Below, piece after piece: positions 27,076 to 35,255 of a DNA stretch of 64,000 bases. Position 1 is the first letter of the stretch. Every line of letters begins with the position of its first letter. A program made the translations under genes and the position numbers. The stretch is from Candidatus Liberimonas magnetica (lineage in GTDB: Bacteria > Elusimicrobiota > Endomicrobiia > Endomicrobiales > JAFGIL01): NCBI GenBank assembly GCA_020523885.1, contig JAJAPY010000002.1:172023-236022 (forward strand), written 5' to 3'. Under the pieces are notes generated by a model. The model did not search any database. It was not told the origin of the DNA and worked only from the letters and a program-made list of their open reading frames with translations.

Positions 27076-28185
27076 ATGAAAATAGCTGTGCATGCAAAAG
27101 CATTAACTGAAAAAACTATAGGCGGCATCGGGTACTATACGTATAACTTGTTAAAAGCCATCGCTGAAATTGACAAAACGAATTCATATATACTTTTTGC
27201 AAATAAGCCTTATGTTCATAAAATAGATTCTCCTAGTTTTGAGCATAGATATGTAAAGTATCCCAAGTTTTGGTCATATTTTGGGCTGCCTATTGAACTG
27301 AATAAAGAGAAGTTCGATTTGTTGTTTATGCCTAAAGAGATGATTCCGCCGTTTAGTCCAAAGACTGTGATGATGGTATATGATTTAGGGCTTCATTATT
27401 ATTCAAAGAGTATATCCCTTCATGCAAAAATACATTACTATCTGTCAAAGTATATCCATATGAAAAGAGCACAAAGGATAATAGCAATTTCTAAAGACAC
27501 AAAAAAGGATATCGTTGAAATTGCAGGTATAAACCCGGAAAAGATATCGGTGATTTATCCGGGCTGTGATTTTAAATTGTTCAGAAAAATAACTGATACA
27601 GAATTAATAGAGAAAACCAAAGTAAAATACGGGATATCAGGCAAATATATAATAAATACAAGCAGCCTGTCATGGTTTAGAAAGAATTTGACAGGAGTTT
27701 TAAATGCTTTTGCAGATTGTGTAAAGAAGCATAAGATAGAACATAAGCTTGTGATAACCGGCTCAAAGGGAAACCAGTTTAACAAACTTGAAACTCTTAT
27801 TAAAGAATTAGGTATTGCCGATAAAGTGGTATTTTCAGGATACGTTGAAACCGAAGACATACCGGTACTTTTGAGCGGATCGAATGTCTTTGTTTTTCCA
27901 TCACTATTTGAAGGCTTCGGGCTTTCGCTTCTTGAAGCTATGGCCTGCGGGTGTGCTGTAGTTACCTCCAATACTTCAGCCATGCCGGAGGTAATCGGCG
28001 ATGCGGGCATAATGATTGATCCGGCCAATATAAACGAAATGAGTAATGCCATCTATAAACTGATAACTGATGAAAACTTAAAAAAAACTTTATCATCGAA
28101 AGCTGTTGAAAGAGCAAAGCTGTTTACCTGGGAAAAAGCAGCGAGGGAAACTTTGAAGATATTTAACGAAATTGTAAACAATTAA
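27076..28185 (+). CDS. Family 4 glycosyltransferase
   Basis: A GT-B retaining glycosyltransferase of 369 residues. The N-terminal domain begins MKIAVHAKALTEKTIGGIGYYTYNL. The C-terminal domain has ISVIYPGCDFKLF, IINTSSLSWFRKNLTGVLNAF, LVITGSKGNQF, VVFSGYVETEDIPVLLSGSNVFVFPSLFEGFGLSLLEAMACG with the E-x7-E pair near residues 278 and 286, and VVTSNTSAMPEVIGDAGIMIDP. It looks complete. It is the last gene of the polysaccharide locus, four bases before a secreted protein gene. The sugar it transfers cannot be inferred. Confidence 0.85.
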   Translation: MKIAVHAKALTEKTIGGIGYYTYNLLKAIAEIDKTNSYILFANKPYVHKIDSPSFEHRYVKYPKFWSYFGLPIELNKEKFDLLFMPKEMIPPFSPKTVMMVYDLGLHYYSKSISLHAKIHYYLSKYIHMKRAQRIIAISKDTKKDIVEIAGINPEKISVIYPGCDFKLFRKITDTELIEKTKVKYGISGKYIINTSSLSWFRKNLTGVLNAFADCVKKHKIEHKLVITGSKGNQFNKLETLIKELGIADKVVFSGYVETEDIPVLLSGSNVFVFPSLFEGFGLSLLEAMACGCAVVTSNTSAMPEVIGDAGIMIDPANINEMSNAIYKLITDENLKKTLSSKAVERAKLFTWEKAARETLKIFNEIVNN

Positions 28186-28189
28186 AATC

Positions 28190-29404
28190 ATGAAAAATAA
28201 TATATTACTGCTATTATTATTGTTTATTTCCGGTTATTTATTTGCAGGGGTTAGTGAAGAGCAGAAAAACGGGGAAATAGGGGTAACGGGGAATCTGGGG
28301 CCTGCGCAGATGGAACAGAAATCCGATTGGATAGGGTCAGATACTCTAATAGGACAAACCAGCCAAGACTCCGAATCACAGGAGTTTAAGGTAAGATACG
28401 ATTTCTTAAACTGGGTTTACTATCCATGCCAGGGAATGCCCAAGTTTCTTGCTTTAAAAAACCGGGCTTATTTTGTGTGCGTATACGGCGAAGAAAACGT
28501 TGTTTTCAAGGTACTTTATTGCGATGTATACAATAATGCGGTTTCATCGGGTTATCCTAAAGTGCTCTACTGGCAGGCTCAATCTTCTACGATTACCCTG
28601 AAACTTGATTATGTTGGTAAAGAGAACAACTCCTTACTTTACCAGAAAGAGGTGGCTCTGCTGTGCGGCAAATATTATTACAAATATATTGTAAAGAACG
28701 ATATTTTAGAGCAGGACTATGAAATGGCTCAGAGCAGTTTTGTTGTAAAGTCAAAACCTGCGAGCGTAAAGAATGAGGCTTACCAGGGAAACATCGTAAC
28801 TCCCAATGCAAAAGTAGTTCTTAAATGGAGTTCCTCTGACCCCGAAGGTGGGGCATTGAAATATAATCTGTATTTAGGGACTGACCCTAATAACTTAATA
28901 CTGGTTTACCAGAGCGGTTATTCAGGCGGTGCACCTGTAAAAAAAACTTTAAAAGAAGCTTCTATGTCTAGCGATGTGTGCTGTTCCTACGAGCTTAAAA
29001 ATCTTGGTTTTAATATGGTTTATTACTGGCAGGTGGAAGCCCTTGACGAGTATGGAGTTACTACAAAGAGCTCGGTGTTTTCATTTTCAACAGTGAGCCA
29101 AAACCTGGTTGAGAAAGCCTTTAATTATCCTAATCCATTTAATCCCGCAAAATCTCAGGCAACAAATATAGTGTTTAACATGGCTGAAAGCGGTTCAGCA
29201 GATATAAAAATATATACTGAATTGGGAGATTTATGCTGGAGTAACTTGTTTGATAATCTTAACGCCGGGGCAAATGAAATATTATACAACGGTAAGGATG
29301 ATTCAGGTAATCTGCTTTACAACGGAACTTATGTATGTATTATAGATAAAAAGTATCCAAACCGTAAAGAAAGAAATAATTGCAGGATGCTGGTTATTAA
29401 ATAA
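28190..29404 (+). CDS. Secreted protein with fibronectin-like and FlgD-Ig C-terminal domains
   Basis: A signal peptide (MKNNILLLLLLFISGYLFAG) heads a 404-residue protein. The middle, about residues 185-305, is a fibronectin-III-like domain with VVLKWSSSDPEGGALKYNLYLGTDPNNL and VYYWQVEALDEYG. The last 85 residues start FNYPNPFNP, then ADIKIYTELGDLCW and GKDDSGNLLYNGTYVCII. This is the FlgD-Ig-like terminal domain common in secreted proteins of Bacteroidetes-related and candidate phyla. Such tails resemble sorting domains of the type IX secretion system, though that role is not shown here. It follows the GT4 gene by four bases. Confidence 0.75.
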   Translation: MKNNILLLLLLFISGYLFAGVSEEQKNGEIGVTGNLGPAQMEQKSDWIGSDTLIGQTSQDSESQEFKVRYDFLNWVYYPCQGMPKFLALKNRAYFVCVYGEENVVFKVLYCDVYNNAVSSGYPKVLYWQAQSSTITLKLDYVGKENNSLLYQKEVALLCGKYYYKYIVKNDILEQDYEMAQSSFVVKSKPASVKNEAYQGNIVTPNAKVVLKWSSSDPEGGALKYNLYLGTDPNNLILVYQSGYSGGAPVKKTLKEASMSSDVCCSYELKNLGFNMVYYWQVEALDEYGVTTKSSVFSFSTVSQNLVEKAFNYPNPFNPAKSQATNIVFNMAESGSADIKIYTELGDLCWSNLFDNLNAGANEILYNGKDDSGNLLYNGTYVCIIDKKYPNRKERNNCRMLVIK

Positions 29405-29419
29405 TAAATCAGGTAGTTA

Positions 29420-29677
29420 TTAGGGATTGCGCAGTAAGTCGTGAGTTCCGATTTTTCGCAAGTATGCAGTGTCTCCGATTATTTGATAAGTTATGCGGTA
29501 GTTAGAAGAAACCCTTATTTCAAAGATGGATTCCTGCCCTGCCATTTTTTTATTTCCTAAGGATGGATGGTTTGGGTTAAGTTGCAGCAATTCCAGTGTT
29601 TTCTTGGTTCTTGTTTTAATGTCATCTGGCAATTTCTTATAGAATTTAATAAAAGTGCGGGTAGCTTCTATATGCAT
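29420..29677 (-). CDS. RelE/ParE-superfamily toxin
   Basis: An 85-residue type II toxin, MHIEATRTFIKFYKKLPDDI... The stretches FEIRVSSNYRITYQIIGDTAYLRKIGTHD are typical of RelE/StbE-YafQ-type mRNA interferases, with the C-terminal GTHDxLLR expected of the fold. It would cut mRNA at the ribosome when free of antitoxin. It begins on the last base of the antitoxin stop (TAATG), so the two are translated together. It and its antitoxin are the only minus-strand genes in the window. Confidence 0.85.
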   Translation of the reverse strand: MHIEATRTFIKFYKKLPDDIKTRTKKTLELLQLNPNHPSLGNKKMAGQESIFEIRVSSNYRITYQIIGDTAYLRKIGTHDLLRNP

Positions 29678-29946
29678 TATTTATCAATTTCTTTGAAAAG
29701 CTCTTTAAGGTTTCTGGTCTTGGTCGTTTTGCCTTTTTTAATATCCTGGCTTGCTTCATTTTCATCTTTTTGCCAGTCGGCTGAGTAGAAGTAGGCTTGT
29801 TCTTTCGGGATTACAAGCTGAGGCTCAATGATTATCTTATTTTCTTTAATGCTGATATCAATATAATCGTTAGTATGCAGATGAAGGCTATTAATAATTT
29901 CTTTAGGCAATGCTATTTGATAATTTTGTCCCAATTTTCTTAACAT
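29677..29946 (-). CDS. AbrB/MazE-family antitoxin
   Basis: An 89-residue protein whose N-terminal half is a swapped-hairpin AbrB DNA-binding domain: RKLGQNYQIALPKEIINSLHLHTNDYIDISIKENKIIIEP. The C-terminal half (AYFYSADWQKDENEASQDIKKGKT...LKELFKEI) is charged and would wrap the toxin. It should neutralise the RelE-like protein downstream and repress the shared promoter. A perfect AGGAGG (RC at 29954-29959) lies seven bases before the ATG. The AbrB-RelE combination is a known mixed pairing. Confidence 0.85.
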   Translation of the reverse strand: MLRKLGQNYQIALPKEIINSLHLHTNDYIDISIKENKIIIEPQLVIPKEQAYFYSADWQKDENEASQDIKKGKTTKTRNLKELFKEIDK

Positions 29947-29969
29947 TTTGTAACCTCCTTTGTTATTAT

Positions 29970-29998
29970 ATTATAATATGAAAATAATATTTTGTCAA
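29970..29998 (-). promoter_or_regulatory. Consensus sigma-70 promoter of the toxin-antitoxin pair
   Basis: On the minus strand TTGACA (complement of 29993-29998) and TATAAT (complement of 29970-29975) are separated by exactly 17 bases. It directs transcription into the antitoxin gene, whose ATG lies 23 bases downstream of the -10 element. The AT-rich palindrome-like run around the -10 element (ATATTATAATATAATA) could serve as the antitoxin operator. Confidence 0.85.
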
Positions 29999-30036
29999 GA
30001 TATGGTTTTAATGATTTAAACGAATAATAAAATAGT

Positions 30037-31854
30037 ATGAAATACAATAAACTCACAATTCTAGTATCTATAATCATAATCAATGCCGGTGTATCATTTG
30101 CCGATACTCGTTCAACATTTCTATCCCACGGCCCGTCTGTTGAGGCTTATGGAAGAGGGGACACGGGTACGTCCTTCCTGGATAGCATTGCATCTGTATA
30201 TTACAATCCTGCCTTAATAGCAAACATGAATAACTATGACCTTGACGCTTCATTCTATAGCCTTTTTGATGAAAGTAGTTACGGATTTTTAGGTGCAGGT
30301 ATTCCTTTAAAAAACGACAGTTACCTGGCGATATCCGGGATTTGTCTAAGGAGCGGTAATGTTGAAATAAGGCAGAATATTAATGACGCGCCTGAAGGAA
30401 TAAGGACTTCACAATGGGCTTATTCAGTTGCGCTTGCCAAGACTTTTAAAAAACTGTACATGATAAATGTCGGTTTAAACGTCAAATATGTGGATTTGAT
30501 GCTATATAATTACAGGGGCGGATCTTTTGGCGCGGATTTCGGAGCTTCAAAGGGGTTCAATGGGCCTGTTATAGATGAAAATCAAAGCAGAATAAACATA
30601 GGTTTTAACATTCAAAATTTAGTTCAACCGAAAATAACAATGATTTCCGATGAAGAGGTATATAACCCGGTATATCGGTTAGGTTTTTCTTTAAACCTTC
30701 CGGTTTATTCAAGGCCGTTTTCTTATGATAGTTTAGGGATATATACAGATTTTGCAGATGAAGAGGATGCTGTAAAGTGTTATATAGGTTTGGAGTATGC
30801 GTTTTTTAATAAAATTTATTTAAGAAGCGGCTATTATAAGGGTAATATGACTGCAGGGATAGGTTTTAATAATAACAGCTATGCGGTGAATTATGCGGCA
30901 GATTTTGTTGACTATGCTACTTTCCACAGGATAGGGCTCTCGTATTACTGGGAAAAGAATGAAAAAACCCCCGCTTCAAAGCCTGTTGTAGTCAAAGAAA
31001 CTTCTCTTATGGATGAGGCTAAGAAGGCTTTAGAAAAAAACAAAGAGTTGAAAAAAGAAAATCAAAAAGAGATAAGGTCAATATTTGTTTCTGCAAAAAG
31101 GTATTTTAAGAAGAAGAAATATTTGACTGCATCCGACAAATTCAGCCAGCTTATCTTGAAATACCCGGAATATAAAATAGCAAAAGAATATTATGAAAAG
31201 ATAAATGTCCTGATGGATAATGAATCCAAAGATAACGAAGCTATAGACCTTGAAAAAGTATCTTATGCAAAAGCTTTTGTTTATTATAAGGAACAAAAAT
31301 TGAAAGAAGCTGTGAATGAATGGGAAAAAGCCCTTGCTATTAACCCCAAAGCCGATGAATTGAAAGAGTATTTGGCAAAAGTAAAGGGGTATTTGAACGA
31401 TATAGAAAGACAGAGCAAAGAAAACGAAATAGAAGGCCAGATTAAAAACATTTATGAAAGCGGTTTAGAGGATTATAACTCGTCAAAATGGGTGAATTGC
31501 ATTAAGAAAATGGAAGAAGTGTTAAATATATGCCGAAAGCATGTATTTAAAGAGTTGATCCAGTGGCAGGAGAAAGCTCAAAGGTTAATAGAAGGGTCAT
31601 TAAACGAATTATCAAAGTCTGTTTCTAAAAAGCCCGTAATAAGGCCGATGACATTTACAAAACAATCCGAAACTGAAGTTAATAGTGAAGGTGCACAGAA
31701 AAAGTATAACGAAGGGTTGATCCTGTATGCACAGGGTAAAACTTCGGATGCGATCAGAATATGGGAGATCGCTATAAGGCTTGACCCAGGTTTTGAAAAA
31801 GCCTATAAAGCGATCGAAAAAGCCAAAGAAGAATTAGGGCCAATAAAAAAGTAA
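30037..31854 (+). CDS. PorV-like outer-membrane barrel fused to C-terminal TPRs
   Basis: A signal peptide (MKYNKLTILVSIIIINAGVSFA) is followed at residues 23-310 by a PorV/UPF0164-type barrel: GPSVEAYGRGDTGTSFLDSIASVYYNPA is the family start, and many alternating polar-apolar strands follow. From about residue 325 the protein is charged and helical. TPR-like units occur near 345-395, 410-445 and 555-600 (for example YFKKKKYLTASDKFSQLILKYPEYKIAKEYY and YNEGLILYAQGKTSDAIRIWEIAIRLDPGFEKAY). PorV proteins carry type IX substrates to the surface. The TPR half should lie in the periplasm or outside; topology is unproven. Confidence 0.7.
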   Translation: MKYNKLTILVSIIIINAGVSFADTRSTFLSHGPSVEAYGRGDTGTSFLDSIASVYYNPALIANMNNYDLDASFYSLFDESSYGFLGAGIPLKNDSYLAISGICLRSGNVEIRQNINDAPEGIRTSQWAYSVALAKTFKKLYMINVGLNVKYVDLMLYNYRGGSFGADFGASKGFNGPVIDENQSRINIGFNIQNLVQPKITMISDEEVYNPVYRLGFSLNLPVYSRPFSYDSLGIYTDFADEEDAVKCYIGLEYAFFNKIYLRSGYYKGNMTAGIGFNNNSYAVNYAADFVDYATFHRIGLSYYWEKNEKTPASKPVVVKETSLMDEAKKALEKNKELKKENQKEIRSIFVSAKRYFKKKKYLTASDKFSQLILKYPEYKIAKEYYEKINVLMDNESKDNEAIDLEKVSYAKAFVYYKEQKLKEAVNEWEKALAINPKADELKEYLAKVKGYLNDIERQSKENEIEGQIKNIYESGLEDYNSSKWVNCIKKMEEVLNICRKHVFKELIQWQEKAQRLIEGSLNELSKSVSKKPVIRPMTFTKQSETEVNSEGAQKKYNEGLILYAQGKTSDAIRIWEIAIRLDPGFEKAYKAIEKAKEELGPIKK

Positions 31855-32166
31855 ATATTGTCCCGCCTTAATAAAAGTCTCCGAATTGGTCGGAGAATGA
31901 ATGTTAAGGATAGCGGGATGTCACAAAATTTAAATGAGCTGAATGGGTTCCACTTCATATATTAATTGAAATTTGATACAATTTCCTTACATTTTCTTAT
32001 TATTATAGGAAACTAGATTCCTGCTTTCGCAGGAATGACACCAAAACTGAATTATGACACAGTCTGTTTGCGGGAATGACGGTTGTTTTAAGTTTGAAAT
32101 CAATTTCTGTGTTTCTCGTTGTCTTTTTCTAAGGGCACCAATGACTTTTTATAAGGAGTTTTTAGA
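31855..32166. other. 312-base intergenic region with two hairpins
   Basis: No gene is seen here. At 31861-31918 an outer arm TCCCGCCTTA faces TAAGGATAGCGGGA, and inside it TCTCCGA (31878-31884) pairs perfectly with TCGGAGA (31890-31896). At 32017-32036 ATTCCTGC-TTTC-GCAGGAAT is a perfect 8-base stem, followed by ATGACA, a common intergenic repeat type; a degenerate second copy (GTTTGCGGGAATGACGG) follows near 32065. None has a T-tract. The ribosome site of the next gene, AAGGAG, is at the right end. Confidence 0.6.
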
Positions 32167-32850
32167 ATGAAGCTGTCGGTTGTAGTGCCGGTTTATAATG
32201 AGGTCAACACACTGCTTGAGATTTTAAGAAGGGTGCAGGCTGTCCCTCTGGAAAAAGAGATAATTATCGTAGATGATTTCTCCAGTGACGGGACAAGGGA
32301 AATGATTGCGGCTTTAAAAGAAAATAATATAAAAGTATTATTTAATGAAAGGAATATGGGGAAAGGCTATTCAATAAGGAAAGGTTTTGAAGCTGTAACC
32401 GGAGACGTGGTGATTATTCAGGATGCAGATTTGGAATATAATCCTGAAGAATATCAAAAATTACTAAAACCCATATTAAGCGGCCTTGCTGATGTAGTTT
32501 ATGGCTCCAGGTTTATCAGCGGATCTGAGCATAGAGTGGTGTATTTTTGGCATTCTGTAGGGAATAGGCTAATAACCCTGCTGTCAAATATGTTCTCAGA
32601 TATAAACCTTTCAGATATTGAGACATGCTACAAGGTATTTAAAAGCGATATAATAAAAAAAATAAAAATAGAGGAAAACAGGTTCGGGTTTGAACCAGAA
32701 ATAACTGCTAAAATAGCCAAAACTAAATGTAGGATTTATGAGGTAGGAATATCTTATCACGGCAGGACTTACGAAGAAGGCAAGAAAATAGGTTGGATAG
32801 ATGGTTTTAGAGCTCTGTATTGTATAGTAAAATACAATCTGTTCAGGTAA
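32167..32850 (+). CDS. Family 2 glycosyltransferase, DPM1-like
   Basis: A 227-residue soluble GT2 in the dolichol-phosphate mannosyltransferase group. The start is KLSVVVPVYNEVNTLLEIL, then IIIVDDFSSDGTREMI, NERNMGKGYSIRKGFEAVTGDVVIIQDADLEYNPEEY with the DAD motif, VVYGSRF, and ETCYKVFKSDIIKKIKIEENRFGFEPEITAKIAK. It lacks the C-terminal membrane segments of the GT2 proteins at 5308 and 8376. It would load a sugar onto a polyprenyl phosphate carrier. AAGGAG precedes the ATG. It sits outside the main polysaccharide locus, next to a KdsC-like phosphatase. Confidence 0.85.
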   Translation: MKLSVVVPVYNEVNTLLEILRRVQAVPLEKEIIIVDDFSSDGTREMIAALKENNIKVLFNERNMGKGYSIRKGFEAVTGDVVIIQDADLEYNPEEYQKLLKPILSGLADVVYGSRFISGSEHRVVYFWHSVGNRLITLLSNMFSDINLSDIETCYKVFKSDIIKKIKIEENRFGFEPEITAKIAKTKCRIYEVGISYHGRTYEEGKKIGWIDGFRALYCIVKYNLFR

Positions 32851-32888
32851 ATAACACGTCATGGTAATGTCAAAAAGAGGGTAATAAA

Positions 32889-33395
32889 ATGAAACTGAAC
32901 GTACACGACATCAAGCTAATAATCTATGATTTTGACGGGGTTATGACGAATAATACGGTTATGATCGATCAAGACGGGAAGGAATACGTAACGGTCAGCA
33001 GGAGTGACGGCCTGGCTGTAATTTTAATCAAAAAGATGAACATCCCTCAGCTGATATTAACAGCTGAAACAAACCATATAGTCTCAAACAGGGCAAAAAA
33101 GCTCGGCATAGATATAATCCAGACTGTCGAAAACAAATTATATTCGCTAAAAGACTACCTGATAAAAAATAAAATAAACAGGGAAGGTGTAGTTTACCTA
33201 GGAAATGAGATAAATGATATGGAAGCAATGAAATATGTAGGGTTTTCTGTATGCCCAGCCGACGCCAATGAAAAAATAAAAAAAATATCGGATATAGTAT
33301 TAAAAACAAAAGGCGGATATGGAGCCATAAGAGAGTTTTTTGATATATTAATGGGTGTTGAAGAACAAACTCAAACCCTAAATTCAAAAAACTAA
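32889..33395 (+). CDS. KdsC-like HAD phosphatase
   Basis: A 168-residue HAD-family hydrolase related to 3-deoxy-D-manno-octulosonate 8-phosphate phosphatase. Motif I is YDFDGVMTNN with the two catalytic aspartates, motif II is LILTAETN, and motif III lies in YLGNEINDMEAMKYVGF, a variant of the usual GDDxxD. LKTKGGYGAIREFFDIL matches the KdsC C-terminus (typically GGxGAVRE). KdsA and KdsB are not in the window, so the substrate could be Kdo-8-P, a sialic-acid-type 9-phosphate or another sugar phosphate. GAGGG precedes the ATG. Confidence 0.75.
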   Translation: MKLNVHDIKLIIYDFDGVMTNNTVMIDQDGKEYVTVSRSDGLAVILIKKMNIPQLILTAETNHIVSNRAKKLGIDIIQTVENKLYSLKDYLIKNKINREGVVYLGNEINDMEAMKYVGFSVCPADANEKIKKISDIVLKTKGGYGAIREFFDILMGVEEQTQTLNSKN

Positions 33396-33699
33396 ACAGT
33401 TTGTACCATTCAAGAGTAATATTAACAGTTCTAGTCTTGAATTAAATCAAAATCCTAAACACTAAATCCAAAACTCTAAATAAATTCATCCCGCTTTGCG
33501 GGACAAAAAAATATCCAGTTGTTTTTAGTACGCCAAGTTAAACCCCCAAGCTTCTGCTTAGGGATGGCTTGGCAGTCGCCAAAGGCGACTTGCAGGTTGT
33601 TGACGTAGTAAAGAAGCCGTCAGACTCTGGCGGAGTTTTACTTTTAGTTATTTGAATTTTGGATTTGTTTAAGGTTTAGAGTTTAGGGTTTATAAATTT
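33396..33699. repeat. 304-base intergenic region holding a compound inverted-repeat element
   Basis: Outer arms built of words such as CTAAATCCAAAACTCTAAA (left, about 33460-33485) and TTTGGATTTG...GGTTTAGAGTTTAGGG (right, about 33655-33692) form an imperfect long stem. Between them are four hairpins: TCCCGC-TTT-GCGGGA (near 33488-33503), GCCAAG...CTTGGC (33532-33573), GTCGCC-AAA-GGCGAC (33575-33589) and CCGTCAGA-C-TCTGGCGG (33617-33633). The last is followed by AGTTTTACTTTT and could act as a rho-independent terminator for the upstream gene. I see no open reading frame of interest. Confidence 0.6.
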
Positions 33700-35244
33700 A
33701 TGGAAAAGTTAACTCACCAGGCAAGCAAGGTCGCTGTCGGTACGGCTGTATCGCGGGTATTAGGCTACGCCCGGGATATGCTGGTAGCTCATGCGTTTGG
33801 CGCTGGTTTTGCCGCAGACGCATTCTATGCGGCTTTCAGGATACCCAACCTCTTACGGCGGGTTCTCGGCGAAGGTTCCTTCTCAGCTTCCTTTATACCG
33901 GTTTTCAGCGAATATTACCACACCAAGTCAAAAGAAGAGACCCAGGAGTTTTTAAACGCAACTTTTACTGTCCTTACTTTTGTTCTGACCGTGCTTACAC
34001 TGCTGGGTATGCTCTTCTCACCCGAAATAGTGAAGTTAATAGCCTGGGGTTTTAAATCAGACCCGGCAAAACTGGACCTCACCATACAGCTTACAAGGAT
34101 AATGTTCCCTTATCTTTTGTTTGTCTGCCTTGCAGCCCTGGCACTCGGGATATTGAACACCCTTGAATCATTCTTTCTGCCGGCTGTTGCGCCTGCTATG
34201 CTGAGTATAGCTGAGATCGCATTTATAATCGGCATTGCACCGTTGTTATCTCCTGATGATAAAATAATAGGGCTTTCGTACAGCGTTACGGTTGCCGGGC
34301 TCATGCATTTTTTAGTCCAATGGCCCAGGATAAAAACTTTAGGCTGGAAGATCAGGTTCAAGCTTGATTTCAACCATCCGGGCTTGAAAAAGGTTTCAGC
34401 CCTGATGCTCCCTGCAATGATAGGTATATCCGTTGATCAGATAAATACTTTTGTAAATACGATTTGTGCGTCATTTCTTGTGCAAGGTTCAATTACAGCT
34501 CTTTATTATTCAAACCGGCTCGTGCAGATGCCTCTAGCCATTTTCGGGCTTGCCCTTGCGAGTGTATCCCTTCCGGCGATGGCTAAGTCCATAGCGACCA
34601 ACGACCTGGAGTCTATGAAGAACGCATTGAACTACTCGCTGAAATTCATACTTTTTATACTAATACCTTCAGCCGTAGGTTTGATGGTGATAGGCCTTCC
34701 CATAACAAGGGTCCTGTTCGAAAGGGGGAATTTTAACCTTGAGGGTTCTATGCTTACCTATTCCGGGCTTTTTTATTATTCCCTGGGCCTTCCGGCATAT
34801 GCAGGCTCAAAAGTGCTCGCAAACGGTTTCTATTCGTTTCAAAATACAAAAACCCCGGTTAAGATAGCGGCCGTGGCAATGGTCATCAACATAATCCTGT
34901 CTGTATGGCTCATGCACCCCATGGGTGTAGGGGGCCTTGCCCTGGCAGCTTCTATTTCTTCCTGGTTCAATGTTATTATTCTGGCGTACTATCTGCAGAA
35001 AAAGATAAAGGTAATAGATATAAGCCAGCTCTTTTTAACTTCCGTGAAGGCCGGGATAGCGGGGCTTATTATGGCTGTTGTATGTTACTACCTGGCTTTT
35101 GTGGCTTTTATGAACCATATGTATATAGGGATGTTCGTCTCTTTATTGTCGGGTATCGCGGCTTACTTTATCCTGGCGTGGATCCTTGGTATAGAGGAAT
35201 CAAAGCATTTTTATAAGCTATTGAGAAAAATAATTAAGATATAA
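33700..35244 (+). CDS. murJ: Lipid II flippase MurJ
   Basis: Lipid II flippase of peptidoglycan synthesis in the inner membrane. At 514 residues with about fourteen membrane segments it matches the family. Diagnostic stretches are ASKVAVGTAVSRVLGYARDMLVAHAFGAG, AFYAAFRIPNLLRRVLGEGSFSASFIPVF, and GSITALYYSNRLVQMPLAIFGLALASVSLPAMAKS. Near the C-terminal third ITRVLFERGNFN and YSLGLPAYAGSKVLANGFYSFQNTKTPVKIA also fit. Base composition is noticeably more GC-rich than the polysaccharide locus. It begins right after the compound repeat element and is followed closely by uvrC. Confidence 0.93.
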   Translation: MEKLTHQASKVAVGTAVSRVLGYARDMLVAHAFGAGFAADAFYAAFRIPNLLRRVLGEGSFSASFIPVFSEYYHTKSKEETQEFLNATFTVLTFVLTVLTLLGMLFSPEIVKLIAWGFKSDPAKLDLTIQLTRIMFPYLLFVCLAALALGILNTLESFFLPAVAPAMLSIAEIAFIIGIAPLLSPDDKIIGLSYSVTVAGLMHFLVQWPRIKTLGWKIRFKLDFNHPGLKKVSALMLPAMIGISVDQINTFVNTICASFLVQGSITALYYSNRLVQMPLAIFGLALASVSLPAMAKSIATNDLESMKNALNYSLKFILFILIPSAVGLMVIGLPITRVLFERGNFNLEGSMLTYSGLFYYSLGLPAYAGSKVLANGFYSFQNTKTPVKIAAVAMVINIILSVWLMHPMGVGGLALAASISSWFNVIILAYYLQKKIKVIDISQLFLTSVKAGIAGLIMAVVCYYLAFVAFMNHMYIGMFVSLLSGIAAYFILAWILGIEESKHFYKLLRKIIKI

Positions 35245-35255
35245 ATGAGGTTTTC

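Noticed and set aside
33482..33510. Terminator at the TCCCGC-TTT-GCGGGA hairpin
   Set aside because: On the + strand the hairpin is followed by A residues, not T; on the - strand the T-tract would precede the stem.
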